Both the position numbers and the translations under genes were made by a program. A model generated the notes under the pieces. The model saw nothing but the letters and a program-made list of their open reading frames with translations, made no database searches and was not told the DNA's origin. Below, in pieces: positions 49,469 through 58,943 of a stretch of 64,000 bases of DNA; within the stretch, counting starts at the first letter, position 1, and every line of letters begins with the position of its first letter. Source of the stretch: Clostridium pasteurianum DSM 525 = ATCC 6013 (GTDB taxonomy: Bacteria > Bacillota > Clostridia > Clostridiales > Clostridiaceae); contig NZ_CP009268.1 in the NCBI RefSeq assembly GCF_000807255.1, forward strand, positions 2,944,384-3,008,383. Reading direction: 5' to 3'.

Positions 49469-52400
49469 TTATTCTGGATTTTTTAAAGACTCTATCATGT
49501 CTATTTTAGCAAATCTATTATACATTATTAAATTAACTATGAAAGAAAATACTATTGTGATCATAAAAGAATAAATGCAATAAATAAAATTTATACTCTT
49601 TATAAACATCATTGCATTTATTTCTGCACTACTTATTATAAGCTTACTAATAAATATGCCATACAGTATTCCCGCAGAAGCACCTATAATTGTTAGTATT
49701 ATGTTTTCTCTATATATGTACAGAGCTAATTCATTATCATAAAACCCTAAAAGCTTTATAGTAGCTAATTCTCTTTTTCTCTCATTTATATTTATATTAG
49801 TAAGATTATATATTACCACAAAAGCTAGTATTCCTGCTGATATTATTAATACTAAAACTACTGAATTTATACTGTCAATACTTTTATTGAGACTCACCTT
49901 AATATTATTTTTAAAACTTACAGAATTAACTTCATCTATAGTTTTTAACATTCTTAAGGTGTTCTCCTGGCTGCTGTTTGAAGAATTATATAAAGTTCCA
50001 TACATACTATTGAATTCTATATTTTCACCAGTAATTTTTTTATAATAGCTGGGGCTTATATAAATATAATGCTGAATGTATTGTTCCGTTATAGATGATA
50101 TCTTACCCTCTACTACTTTACCTTCTATATTTATCTTAAAATTATCTCCAACCTTTTTATTTATGAGTTTTGATAATTTCTCTGTAATTACTACTCCTTC
50201 ATCACCAAGTGTTAAAGTACTATCATCCATGCTGAGGTTTATATATCTATTGAGCTCATCTTTACTCTCCGGTACTATTATATATACATCTTCACTTCCT
50301 GCTCCTGCTTCCTTAACAGAAGCATTTTTTGAATATATAAATAGAGCGGATTTTATATTAGTTTTTTTTATAATACTATTATATATATTCTTCTTTTTTT
50401 CACTGTCTACATAGTCATTAAGATTAATCTGCATATCATATTTGTAAATTTCATTAAATTGTTTATACATTGCCCCAATTATACCCTCTTTAAGAGCAAA
50501 ACCAGTTATAATTAATCCTGTACAGGCAGCAATGCCTATTACTGTCATAAAAAATCTCTGTTTATATCTAAATATATTCCTCGCAGTAACTTTTTTTGTA
50601 AAACTAAGTCTTTTCCATAAAAAACTCATTTTTTCTGCTAATATAGTTTTTCCAGCTTTAGGCGGTTTAGGCCTCATTAGTAAAGCAGGTACCTCTCTTA
50701 ATTCACTTAAGGCAGCCCCTATAGATGCCAAGGTTGTAAAAATTATAGCTATTAAAGATGCTTTCAATGCCAAATTAGCATTAAAAGGTGTTAAATAATG
50801 GGGAATAGTATATAGTGAACCATATGCATTCATTATAAGTGGTGGAAATAATCTGAATCCAAAGGATATTCCTATAATACTTCCTATGATACTTGCCAAA
50901 GATGAATATATTAAATAGTGAGATACAATGGCTAGTCTTGAATAGCCAAGGGCTTTAAATGTTCCTATTTCAATTCTTTTTTCTTGTACCATTCTAGTCA
51001 TGGTAGTTAAACTTACCAGTGCAGCTACTAGAAAAAATATTAAAGGAAATGCCTTTCCTATATTATCAATTCTATCACTGTCCTGTCTAAAACTCTCATA
51101 ACCTATATTAAAAGCTCTTCCTAATACATACCATTGTGGATTTTTTATATGCTTAAGTTTCTCTCTATTATTTTGAATTTCTATTTCTGCTAATTTAAGC
51201 TGTGAATTTGCCTTTAATTCCTCAGCATTTAATTTCTCAATATTTTCATTAATAGCTTTTTCGCTATCTTTTATGTTTATCTTTTCTTTACTAAGCCTTG
51301 CAATTCCATCTTTTTTCTTTTTATCAAGTTTTACTTCTAAAGCTGATAATCTTTTTTTATTTACTTCCACATCAGATTTTCCCTTTTTAAGTTTTATTTC
51401 TCCCTCTTTTAATAACTGTTCTCTAGTAAATATTTGCTGTTTTCCTTTGCTTATATCCAAAGCAGCTTTATCAAAATTAGCTTTTAAGACTTTTATATCA
51501 AAATATCCATTAAATATATCTATAAAGCCACTATCATTTAAATTAGTATATATACTGTCAAAATCTTTTCCCTTTATGTTTTTATATATGTTATATATAG
51601 AATTGTATTCTCTTATATATAATGGATTAAAGGGCATAGAATCCTTATTATTTTTTGCTTTTTCCAATTTTGCCTTCATTTGTTTTAATATTCTATTTTC
51701 CGCTTGCAGTTTACTTTCCATCAACTTATTTTCAGAATGGCTAATTTTATCTTTTGCTTTTTTAATTTCTATATTGCCATTTTCTATCTCTCTATCTTTT
51801 AAATCTATATTTTCTTTTGCGATTTTAATGTTAACTTTACCTTGGGATATCTGTTTTTCAGCATCAGATATTTTTTTATTAAAATCACTTTCATTTTTCT
51901 CAAATTCCACCTTGCCCTGATTTAATTTATCTCTAGCTTCTTCAATTTTACTACGTCCTTGTAAGACTTTATTTTCTACTTCTTTTCTAGAAATAACTAA
52001 TTTGTTTTCTGCTTCATCTATTTTATCTTCAGCATTTTTTAAAACCTGTATATATCTTATTTTATTTCTTTCAATTCCTGCATACTTAAGCTGTTTTTCC
52101 ATTTCAGTCATAATATTTTTATATTCTTCGTTTTTTAAAAGACTGTATCTAGATTCTTTATTATTACATCTAACATACATTTCTGTATAAACATCATTTT
52201 TAAATACTTCTGGAAGTATGTATATAAATCCCTTTACATCACCATCTCCCACTGAACTTATCTGCCTCTGAGCCGATATATATAACGGTGATTGTGCTGT
52301 TCCAACAATTTTAAAGCTATCATTTTTTAAATTATCTTTTATATTACTTTTATTACCAGACTTAATAACTATGATATCCCCTATATTTAACTTATACTCT

Positions 52401-52819
52401 TTAAGAAATCTCTCTTCAACTATTACTTCTTTATCACTTTTAATAGTTCTGCCCTCGGTAATATTTATTCTGTTCATAGAATTTTTATCAGGTAATGAAT
52501 TAATATTAACTACAATGGAGTGATTATTTTTTTCTATCACCCCATCTATTGAATAAGAACCTTCTGCTTTCGATATACCTTTTAGTTTTTCAATAGCCTC
52601 TATATCATCCTCAGTTATACCAAGAGTAGAAATCAATTTAAAATCCATAAAATTATTATTGTTAAAATAGTAATCTGCAGATATTTTCATATCCGGGCTT
52701 GTAGCTCTCACTCCTGCATAAAAGGCTACGCCTATAGCAATAATTATAACTATAGACAAAAATCTGGAAATACTCTTTTTTATATCTCTAAACAAATTTT
52801 TAAAAAAAGTCTTCTTCAT
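49469..52819 (-). CDS. Large FtsX-like ABC transporter permease with extracellular coiled coil
   Basis: Permease of 1116 aa with a TM helix near the N-terminus (about 15-38), an extracytoplasmic domain, a coiled coil of about 260 residues (about 265-560, heptad-rich Lys/Glu/Ile), then three TM helices of the first FtsX domain (about 590-730, with RMVQEKRIEIGTFKALGYS), a second extracytoplasmic domain and a final FtsX block (about 985-1110, with NERKRELATIKLLGFYD). This two-FtsX layout with a long coiled coil resembles permeases found beside MacB/LolD-type ATPases in clostridia. The substrate is unknown. Start at 52819, 2 nt after the ATPase stop. Confidence 0.87.
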   Translation of the reverse strand: MKKTFFKNLFRDIKKSISRFLSIVIIIAIGVAFYAGVRATSPDMKISADYYFNNNNFMDFKLISTLGITEDDIEAIEKLKGISKAEGSYSIDGVIEKNNHSIVVNINSLPDKNSMNRINITEGRTIKSDKEVIVEERFLKEYKLNIGDIIVIKSGNKSNIKDNLKNDSFKIVGTAQSPLYISAQRQISSVGDGDVKGFIYILPEVFKNDVYTEMYVRCNNKESRYSLLKNEEYKNIMTEMEKQLKYAGIERNKIRYIQVLKNAEDKIDEAENKLVISRKEVENKVLQGRSKIEEARDKLNQGKVEFEKNESDFNKKISDAEKQISQGKVNIKIAKENIDLKDREIENGNIEIKKAKDKISHSENKLMESKLQAENRILKQMKAKLEKAKNNKDSMPFNPLYIREYNSIYNIYKNIKGKDFDSIYTNLNDSGFIDIFNGYFDIKVLKANFDKAALDISKGKQQIFTREQLLKEGEIKLKKGKSDVEVNKKRLSALEVKLDKKKKDGIARLSKEKINIKDSEKAINENIEKLNAEELKANSQLKLAEIEIQNNREKLKHIKNPQWYVLGRAFNIGYESFRQDSDRIDNIGKAFPLIFFLVAALVSLTTMTRMVQEKRIEIGTFKALGYSRLAIVSHYLIYSSLASIIGSIIGISFGFRLFPPLIMNAYGSLYTIPHYLTPFNANLALKASLIAIIFTTLASIGAALSELREVPALLMRPKPPKAGKTILAEKMSFLWKRLSFTKKVTARNIFRYKQRFFMTVIGIAACTGLIITGFALKEGIIGAMYKQFNEIYKYDMQINLNDYVDSEKKKNIYNSIIKKTNIKSALFIYSKNASVKEAGAGSEDVYIIVPESKDELNRYINLSMDDSTLTLGDEGVVITEKLSKLINKKVGDNFKINIEGKVVEGKISSITEQYIQHYIYISPSYYKKITGENIEFNSMYGTLYNSSNSSQENTLRMLKTIDEVNSVSFKNNIKVSLNKSIDSINSVVLVLIISAGILAFVVIYNLTNININERKRELATIKLLGFYDNELALYIYRENIILTIIGASAGILYGIFISKLIISSAEINAMMFIKSINFIYCIYSFMITIVFSFIVNLIMYNRFAKIDMIESLKNPE

Positions 52820-52821
52820 AG

Positions 52822-53526
52822 CTACCACTCTATACTTTCTATAGATACAGGTTTTAAGTTTTTCTTTAAGCTTGTTATCTTCCCATTTTTTACATTTATT
52901 ATTTTATTGGCCATTGGTGCAATAGCTGAATTATGAGTTATAACTATAACTGTCATATTATAGTTTTGTGAAGTATCCAATAGCAATTTTAATACAGATT
53001 TTCCCGTACTATAGTCCAATGCTCCTGTGGGTTCATCACAGAGAAGAAGTTTGGGTTTTTTAGCAAGTGCTCTTGCAATAGATACTCTCTGCTGTTCTCC
53101 TCCAGATAGTTGAGACGGGAAATTACTCATTCTGGCTTCAAGTCCAACATTTTTAAGTACTTCTTTAGGATTCACAGCATCTTTGCATATCTCCACTGCC
53201 AACTCTACATTTTCTAATGCATTTAAATTTTCAACTAAATTATAAAATTGAAATACAAAACCTATATCTTCTCTTCTATATTTTGTTAACATTTTTTTAT
53301 TATATTTGCTTATTTCCTTTCCATCTACATAAATACTTCCTTCAGTCACATGATCCATCCCACCTAAAAGATTTAATATAGTAGATTTACCTGCACCACT
53401 GGCCCCTAATATTATTACAAATTCTCCTTTGTCTATAGAAAATGAAATATCATCTACTGCTTTTACAATAATTTCACCCATATTATAAATTTTCTTAACA
53501 TTTTTTAATTCTATAAAGTTTTCCAT
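52822..53526 (-). CDS. ABC transporter ATP-binding protein, MacB/LolD type
   Basis: ATPase of 234 aa paired with the permease immediately downstream. Walker A GASGAGKST (about 41-49), Q-loop FVFQFYNLVENLNALENV, signature LSGGEQQRVSIARA, Walker B LLLCDEPTGALD, H-loop VIVITHN. These are the MacB/LolD-type marks of mechanotransmitting exporters. It has its own upstream region with a modest SD. Confidence 0.93.
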   Translation of the reverse strand: MENFIELKNVKKIYNMGEIIVKAVDDISFSIDKGEFVIILGASGAGKSTILNLLGGMDHVTEGSIYVDGKEISKYNKKMLTKYRREDIGFVFQFYNLVENLNALENVELAVEICKDAVNPKEVLKNVGLEARMSNFPSQLSGGEQQRVSIARALAKKPKLLLCDEPTGALDYSTGKSVLKLLLDTSQNYNMTVIVITHNSAIAPMANKIINVKNGKITSLKKNLKPVSIESIEW

Positions 53527-53633
53527 ATACTACACCTTTTATCTTAATATTTATAGTTATACAATTATCTTTATCTATATCTAAAATCTTATCCATTAAT
53601 TATTGTAAATTTACATTTATTTTTTAATACAAC

Positions 53634-53672
53634 ACAAAAAAGGACTTGCATCATTAAATAATAAACAAGTCC
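53634..53672 (-). terminator. Intrinsic terminator after rpiA
   Basis: GGACTTG (53642-53648) / CAAGTCC (53666-53672), then TTTTTTGTGTT on the minus strand. Confidence 0.8.
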
Positions 53673-53744
53673 CACTTTATCAAATATGCTTTGATTAATT
53701 TGTAAAAAATACTTTAAATAAAAAAATACTCTATAATAGTTATA

Positions 53745-54425
53745 TCAATTTTTAGATATTACCTTTGTACCTTCCTCATCAGTAATTAAAACCTTAGTAA
53801 CTACCTTGGTAAATAAAGAAGTGTCAATAACTCCAGAAATATTTTTTAAATTATTTTCAAGTTCTTGAATATTTGTGACATTATTAAAATCTGTATCAAT
53901 TAGCAAATTTCCATTTTCAGTTATTGTTCCGCCATCTTTGGCTGCACTAGTTCTAAGAATTGGTACTCCACCTATTTTCTTAAGCTTTTTTTCAACATAT
54001 TTTAAAGCATCTGGCAATACTTCTAAAACTACGGGATGTTTAAAGGTTAATGTCTTTGAAAATTTAGCTTTGTCCACTAGTAATACGTAATCTTCTGCCA
54101 TACTAGCAATCAATTTCTCTTTGGTATGTATTCCTCCTCCACTTTTTAAAGCATTTAACTCTTCATCCACTTCATCACAACCATCAAATGCTATAGATAC
54201 CTCATCTACGACACAAGTATGAAGTACTTCTAATCCCTTATCTATGCACAACATTTTAGTTTTAAAAGAGGGAGTAACCACCTTCACATTTAGATTTCTA
54301 TTTTCTCTTATGTAGTCGATTAAATAAGATATAGTACTTCCTCCACCAAGACCTATTATACTGTTATTTTTTATATACTTTAGAGCTTCTTTTGCGCATT
54401 CTCTTTTTAAATCATCACTATTCAA
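53745..54425 (-). CDS. rpiA: Ribose-5-phosphate isomerase A
   Basis: Interconverts ribose 5-phosphate and ribulose 5-phosphate (226 aa). It shows IGLGGGSTISYLI, IAFDGCDEVDEELNALKSGGGIHTKEK (in parts DGCDEVDEEL and KSGGGIHTKEK, with the catalytic Asp and Glu), and a C-terminal NLLIDTDFNNVTN followed by GVIDTSLFTKV. It links to the split transketolase in the same window. The gap 54426-54683 is AT-rich with no gene seen. Confidence 0.96.
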   Translation of the reverse strand: MNSDDLKRECAKEALKYIKNNSIIGLGGGSTISYLIDYIRENRNLNVKVVTPSFKTKMLCIDKGLEVLHTCVVDEVSIAFDGCDEVDEELNALKSGGGIHTKEKLIASMAEDYVLLVDKAKFSKTLTFKHPVVLEVLPDALKYVEKKLKKIGGVPILRTSAAKDGGTITENGNLLIDTDFNNVTNIQELENNLKNISGVIDTSLFTKVVTKVLITDEEGTKVISKN

Positions 54426-54683
54426 AATCTATTTCCTCCTTAAAATTAAAATAATCCACTAAATTATTATTTTATGTAATTATTTATAGACACAGTCGCT
54501 CTTTACTCTCAGGCCAAGAATATAAAAATAGTAAAGAGGATAGTAATCGTATAAAACTTTAATAGTAAACTGTAAAATTAAATTTTTTATAATTACAATT
54601 CTATAATAATATAAGGAATTTTTTTCGTCAATATATTTTTCATGAAATTTAATTTCCCTTTTTATTAAATTATACTATGCAAT

Positions 54684-55382
54684 TTATTTTTTCTTACCTA
54701 TAACATGTCTTTGCGGTCTTATAGTAACATCAGTGAGAACTGTTCCCGGTCTCTGACTAAGTATCATTTCTACTACATTTGATACACACTCTCCAGTAAT
54801 ATAAGATTCTGGAAGATCTCCTTCTTTAAATTTAGCATTATTATAAAAATCCGTTTTAGTCATATCAGGATGTATTGTAACCACCTTTACTCCAGCCTTT
54901 CTGGTTTCATCAAATAAACTCTCACTAAAATGACTGAGACCGGCCTTAGTAGCAGAATAGGCACAGCCTATAGGACTAGATTTTTTAGCAGTTATCGAAG
55001 ATATGTTTATTATATAACCGGAATTCCTTTTTAAATCTCTTAAGAGAATATGAGTGAATATTATAGGCGCTTCTAAATTTGTTGCTATCATTGCATGAAT
55101 TTTTTTAGTGCTTATTTCCTCATGAGGCCCAAAATACCCTATCCCCGCATTGTTAACTAGTATAAATATTTCCTTTTCACCGCTCCTTATATCTTTAATT
55201 TTTTTCTCTAATAAATTAATATCAGTTATATCACAAACTATTTCAATAAAATTTTCATGTTGAAAATCAGTTTTCGAAAAATTTCTTGCTATCCCATAAA
55301 CTTTATATCTCATATCAAGTAGAACTTTTGCTATCTCAAGTCCTATTCCTGAAGATGCACCTGTTACTATTGCAGACTTCAT
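54684..55382 (-). CDS. Short-chain dehydrogenase/reductase
   Basis: Classical SDR of 232 aa: GASSGIGLEIA (about 8-18), NNAGIGYFG, Ser in INISSITAK, and catalytic YSATKAG. Arg in GIARN suggests NADP preference. The substrate is not known. Monocistronic between rpiA and the splB-like gene. Confidence 0.9.
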   Translation of the reverse strand: MKSAIVTGASSGIGLEIAKVLLDMRYKVYGIARNFSKTDFQHENFIEIVCDITDINLLEKKIKDIRSGEKEIFILVNNAGIGYFGPHEEISTKKIHAMIATNLEAPIIFTHILLRDLKRNSGYIINISSITAKKSSPIGCAYSATKAGLSHFSESLFDETRKAGVKVVTIHPDMTKTDFYNNAKFKEGDLPESYITGECVSNVVEMILSQRPGTVLTDVTIRPQRHVIGKKK

Positions 55383-55545
55383 CTATATCATCTCCATATA
55401 ATTATTTAATCAGTGAGTTATAAATCTATACTTTAATTTTTTATATAGATATCCAATTTAAAATACAAATTTTAAATTTTTTAAATAAAGCTATTTAGCT
55501 TATTCATATTTATCAATATTTAATTATGAGATTGGATATCTATAT

Positions 55546-56556
55546 TTAAATGTATATTTTATTTTCATATATATATTTCATAGTCTCATTTTTTACAAAT
55601 ACTATCATTTCCTCAATATGTTTTTCATTGTAACTGCAAATGTCATCTTCCACACTAAAGGGATAGGCTAATATTTTAGAATTTGTTCTTAATTTATTTA
55701 TTATCTTTAAATAATTTTTTGATATTCTAAATACTCCAATACTTACCTGATAAATTCTTCTTCCAGAAATATTTTTGAATATTGTATCTATAAATTCTTT
55801 ATAAACTATTTTCCAATTATTTATATAAAGTAGAGGATCAAAGCACAATCTTACTTTCCAGCCTCTATCTATTGCCTGACATATATTCTCCAATCTTTTC
55901 TGTAAGAATGGAGTACCAATTTCAAATTCTTCTATAACTTTTTTTGGCGATAAAGTCCATGCTAAAATTACATTATCACAACAAGGTATTTCCTTTAATA
56001 ATTCAAAACTTGCACTTTTAGTTCTAATCTCTATTTTTAAATTATTATGCTTAACCGCAGTATCAATCCACTTATGGAGAAATCCTGTAATACCTTCTAA
56101 AGCCATTAAATCTGTGTCATAAGATACACATAAGTATACAGGATGATTTTTAAGCATTTTTTCTATTTCAGATATGCTGTCTTCAATATTTACAAATATC
56201 ACAATATTTCCAGAAGGATACATCCCCTGTAAATAACAATATTCACAATTGTAAATGCAATTCATTACAGCTGAAGTATAATAAAAATTGCTATTTCCAA
56301 AACTATCACACATTTGTGAACCTTTATACACAAAATTATTTTTCTTCACAGCTAATATGAGTTTTGGACTATTCTTTTGAATTACAAAATTCTGATGGCT
56401 TCTGCAAAATACATCTTTATAATGATCTATTTTAACTACTTTGCTGTTATTAAAATTGTCAATAATTTTAGAAGAAATTTCATAATTTAAGGCCTGTTCT
56501 TCTACATAAATATGTGAAAACTTACAATTCCATAAGTCTATTTTTAACTTGCTCAA
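55546..56556 (-). CDS. Spore photoproduct lyase-like radical SAM protein
   Basis: About 336 aa with the radical SAM cluster CIYNCEYCYLQG (CxxxCxxC) and an SPL-type N-terminal start FSHIYVEEQALNY. The segment aligned with the B. subtilis SPL catalytic Cys (SCTSD) reads SYDTD here, so the hydrogen-donor Cys is not at the usual place; a Cys lies two residues earlier (LCVSYD). It may be a distinct SplB subfamily. Start uncertain: a TTG at 56556 has AAGGGAAG 7 nt upstream; an ATG at 56574 has no SD. The gene overlaps the upstream phosphorylase-like gene. Confidence 0.7.
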   Translation of the reverse strand: MSKLKIDLWNCKFSHIYVEEQALNYEISSKIIDNFNNSKVVKIDHYKDVFCRSHQNFVIQKNSPKLILAVKKNNFVYKGSQMCDSFGNSNFYYTSAVMNCIYNCEYCYLQGMYPSGNIVIFVNIEDSISEIEKMLKNHPVYLCVSYDTDLMALEGITGFLHKWIDTAVKHNNLKIEIRTKSASFELLKEIPCCDNVILAWTLSPKKVIEEFEIGTPFLQKRLENICQAIDRGWKVRLCFDPLLYINNWKIVYKEFIDTIFKNISGRRIYQVSIGVFRISKNYLKIINKLRTNSKILAYPFSVEDDICSYNEKHIEEMIVFVKNETMKYIYENKIYI

Positions 56557-57355
56557 AAATCTTCTTCCCTTCATTTTTAGATTTACATTGAAATTTTGTA
56601 TACTCTTTAAGTAACTCAATAACATTCCCATTTCTTATCTCATATTGTGTAGAAAGTTTATTTAATTCCATCTTCATAGAAGAGGTAAGTTTTATATTTT
56701 CTGATAATAACTTTAAAACATTATATTCCTCTTCAGTAATAATATCTTCACTATAAAAATTTATTTTCACTCTTTTTTCCAGCCAGATATATATACTTTG
56801 CATACTATCTACAAATAATCTTTCTATTTTTTCAGGTGTTACAGATTGTGGATTTAATATATCCGAAACAATTTTTATTATGTGAATATTATGAGGTTTT
56901 GCAAATATAGAAGCAGCTTGATATACAAAGGCCCCTTCCTGGTCTACAATATCTCCTTCTATTTTTTCTAGTTTATCCTGTTCAACCACCTGTGCAAAAG
57001 ATTCCAAAGTACCTTCATTAAATGGATGTTTAAATAACATATCTGGATAAAAAGATTTTTTTGAACAATTATCTATGAGCTTATTACATAAAATTATTTT
57101 TCCTTTTTCAAGCTCATATCTGGTACTTCCACATATACCTATATCTATGAAAATATCATTTTCATTATATCCAAAACAATTTAACAGATAAGTTACAGCA
57201 GCTACAGATTTTATATATCCCGTACCACTAATAATAAGTATTTCATTTTTACCTTTGAAAACCTGAAATCTTGTAGATTCCATAGACTTTTTCATATTAT
57301 AATGAAAAATTATATCTTTTGCTTCATAATATAGAGCAGTTAAGAAATAAATCAT
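56522..57355 (-). CDS. Nucleoside phosphorylase-like protein (MTAN/PNP superfamily)
   Basis: 277 aa. The first 190 residues follow the PNP/UDP fold: IYFLTALYYEAKDI, ILIISGTGYIKSVAAVTYLL, IDIGICGS, and DQEGAFVYQAA, where the DxEgaa motif resembles that of 5'-methylthioadenosine/SAH nucleosidases, and IIKIVSD with the catalytic Asp. The C-terminal part is a helical extension of about 80 residues. It overlaps the splB-like gene by 35 nt and is presumably co-expressed; action on a radical-SAM by-product such as 5'-deoxyadenosine is a plausible inference only. Confidence 0.72.
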   Translation of the reverse strand: MIYFLTALYYEAKDIIFHYNMKKSMESTRFQVFKGKNEILIISGTGYIKSVAAVTYLLNCFGYNENDIFIDIGICGSTRYELEKGKIILCNKLIDNCSKKSFYPDMLFKHPFNEGTLESFAQVVEQDKLEKIEGDIVDQEGAFVYQAASIFAKPHNIHIIKIVSDILNPQSVTPEKIERLFVDSMQSIYIWLEKRVKINFYSEDIITEEEYNVLKLLSENIKLTSSMKMELNKLSTQYEIRNGNVIELLKEYTKFQCKSKNEGKKIFEQVKNRLMEL

Positions 57356-57521
57356 ATTTTGTTCACTCCATAGCTTAAATAAATTAATTTATATGAAAAT
57401 TATACTATATACACTTATATAATCCAAATTGCTTATTTTTAATTTTACTTAACAGGATTCTACTTAGATATTAAAACTCATAAATAGAATTTATATTAAA
57501 TTTTATTAGATATACAAAAAA

Positions 57522-57561
57522 TGCACTTTTTATATATCTAAATTAATATATAAAAAGTGCA
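57522..57561 (-). terminator. Intrinsic terminator after the alcohol dehydrogenase gene
   Basis: Perfect 16-bp stem (57522-57537 and 57546-57561; TGCACTTTTTATATAT and its complement) with an 8-nt loop, then TTTTTTGT on the minus strand. Confidence 0.85.
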
Positions 57562-57669
57562 AACTATAACTTTTTACTTATTGATAAATTTTATTATTGC
57601 TTAATTCTACTTTACATAAAATTATTGCATCATCAAAAAGTTTAAACTATTTATTAAAGACTTCTACTT

Positions 57670-58758
57670 TTAGACAGCTTTCACAGGCTCATTACTGTAT
57701 TCTTCTAATTTTAAAATTGAATCTTCTATCATATCATAGGTAATTTCATAAGGTACATGAACAATATCCCCTGTTTGCATAACTTTAGAAATTACTATTT
57801 TCAGTTCATCTTTTGTAACTTCTAAGTCTGAAAGTTTTGTTGGTAACCCTATACTTTTACAGAAATTATACACTTTATTTAGTTCATCAAATTGTTTGTC
57901 ACATAATAACAATACCAATACTCCATAAGAAACAACTTCTCCATGTAAATGATTTTTCTCAATCTGCTTTAATTCTGTCATACCATAATATATGGAATGG
58001 GCAAGACAGCTATTATAATCATTTATGACAAGATTGGAAACAAGTCCCGTACTAATGATAATATCAAGAGTAACTTGTTCTAATTCATAACTGGCAATAT
58101 TTGCTTCACAATCTTCTAATGCTTTTTTACCATTCTCCAGCAAAGGTTCTGTACATATTTTACTGATTTGAACTCCCAGTGCATTAAAATGCTCAAGCTT
58201 ATCATTACGAGAAGAAAAAGTACATTCATATTTTTTGCTTAAAGCATCACCAATACCTGCCCATAAAAATACTTTAGGAGCCTCTGCAATTATTTCAGTG
58301 CATATAAAAGTATGCTCAGCTGGTTTATCTCTAAAATATAATTCCTTGAAAACACCTTTATTGTCATACATAACACATACAGAAGTACAAGCTGCACAGT
58401 TAGAAGCAATAGTTGGAAAAGTAAATATTGGCTTATTAATCTGGTGAGAAAGTACTTTACAAGTATCTATAGCACGTCCACCACCTACGGCAAATATAAT
58501 ATCAGCTTTATGTATTAAAGGATTCTCCTTTAACATTTCTACATTTTCAAAGGAAGAATCTCCACCATACCAAATGAAATCTAGGATTTCAAGTGTACTA
58601 TCTGTAACCGCACTTTTTATCTTTTTCTTTACCTTTTCAATGGCAGTTTTGCCACCAATAACAACTATATTTTTACCATAATTTGGACACAGTTCCTTTA
58701 TCCTATCATAGGCATCTGTTCCTATACTGTAACTTGGTAAAAAAACACTATAACTCAT
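57670..58758 (-). CDS. Iron-containing alcohol dehydrogenase family (glycerol dehydrogenase-like)
   Basis: 362 aa, Fe-ADH/glycerol dehydrogenase fold. N-terminal NAD domain with IIFAVGGGRAIDTCK and FPTIASNCAACTS; C-terminal metal site with Asp in GIGDALSKKYE and His in CLAHSIYYGM and NHLHGEVVSYG. The GGGRAIDTCK and TIASNCAACT forms are typical of the GldA-like branch; the natural substrate cannot be fixed. The gap upstream (58759-58943) holds a terminator for the next gene. Confidence 0.85.
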   Translation of the reverse strand: MSYSVFLPSYSIGTDAYDRIKELCPNYGKNIVVIGGKTAIEKVKKKIKSAVTDSTLEILDFIWYGGDSSFENVEMLKENPLIHKADIIFAVGGGRAIDTCKVLSHQINKPIFTFPTIASNCAACTSVCVMYDNKGVFKELYFRDKPAEHTFICTEIIAEAPKVFLWAGIGDALSKKYECTFSSRNDKLEHFNALGVQISKICTEPLLENGKKALEDCEANIASYELEQVTLDIIISTGLVSNLVINDYNSCLAHSIYYGMTELKQIEKNHLHGEVVSYGVLVLLLCDKQFDELNKVYNFCKSIGLPTKLSDLEVTKDELKIVISKVMQTGDIVHVPYEITYDMIEDSILKLEEYSNEPVKAV

Positions 58759-58901
58759 CCAATCATCCCTTTATTTATTTTTATAAAATCATTTTATAAT
58801 TAATACATTAATTATAACTAATTCAGATATTAATAACAACTTAAATATATGCTAATATATCTATCTATCCTATCAATAAATATAATCTATTATATAAAAA
58901 A

Positions 58902-58929
58902 TCCACATTAAGATTATTCCTAACATGGA
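58902..58929 (-). terminator. Intrinsic terminator after the GGDEF/HD-GYP gene
   Basis: TCCACATTA (58902-58910) with TAACATGGA (58921-58929), nine pairs with G.U in the minus RNA, then TTTTTTATAT. Confidence 0.7.
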
Positions 58930-58943
58930 CTAATAAAATATTA

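Noticed and set aside
51273-51920. A 215-aa plus-strand open frame inside the ABC permease gene
   Set aside because: It is the antisense of the Lys/Glu-rich coiled coil, which removes stop codons; it has Phe/Leu/Ser-rich low complexity, no SD, and the sense gene is clear.
57356-57669. Riboswitch or small RNA between the phosphorylase-like and alcohol dehydrogenase genes
   Set aside because: Only AT-rich DNA and a plain terminator are visible.
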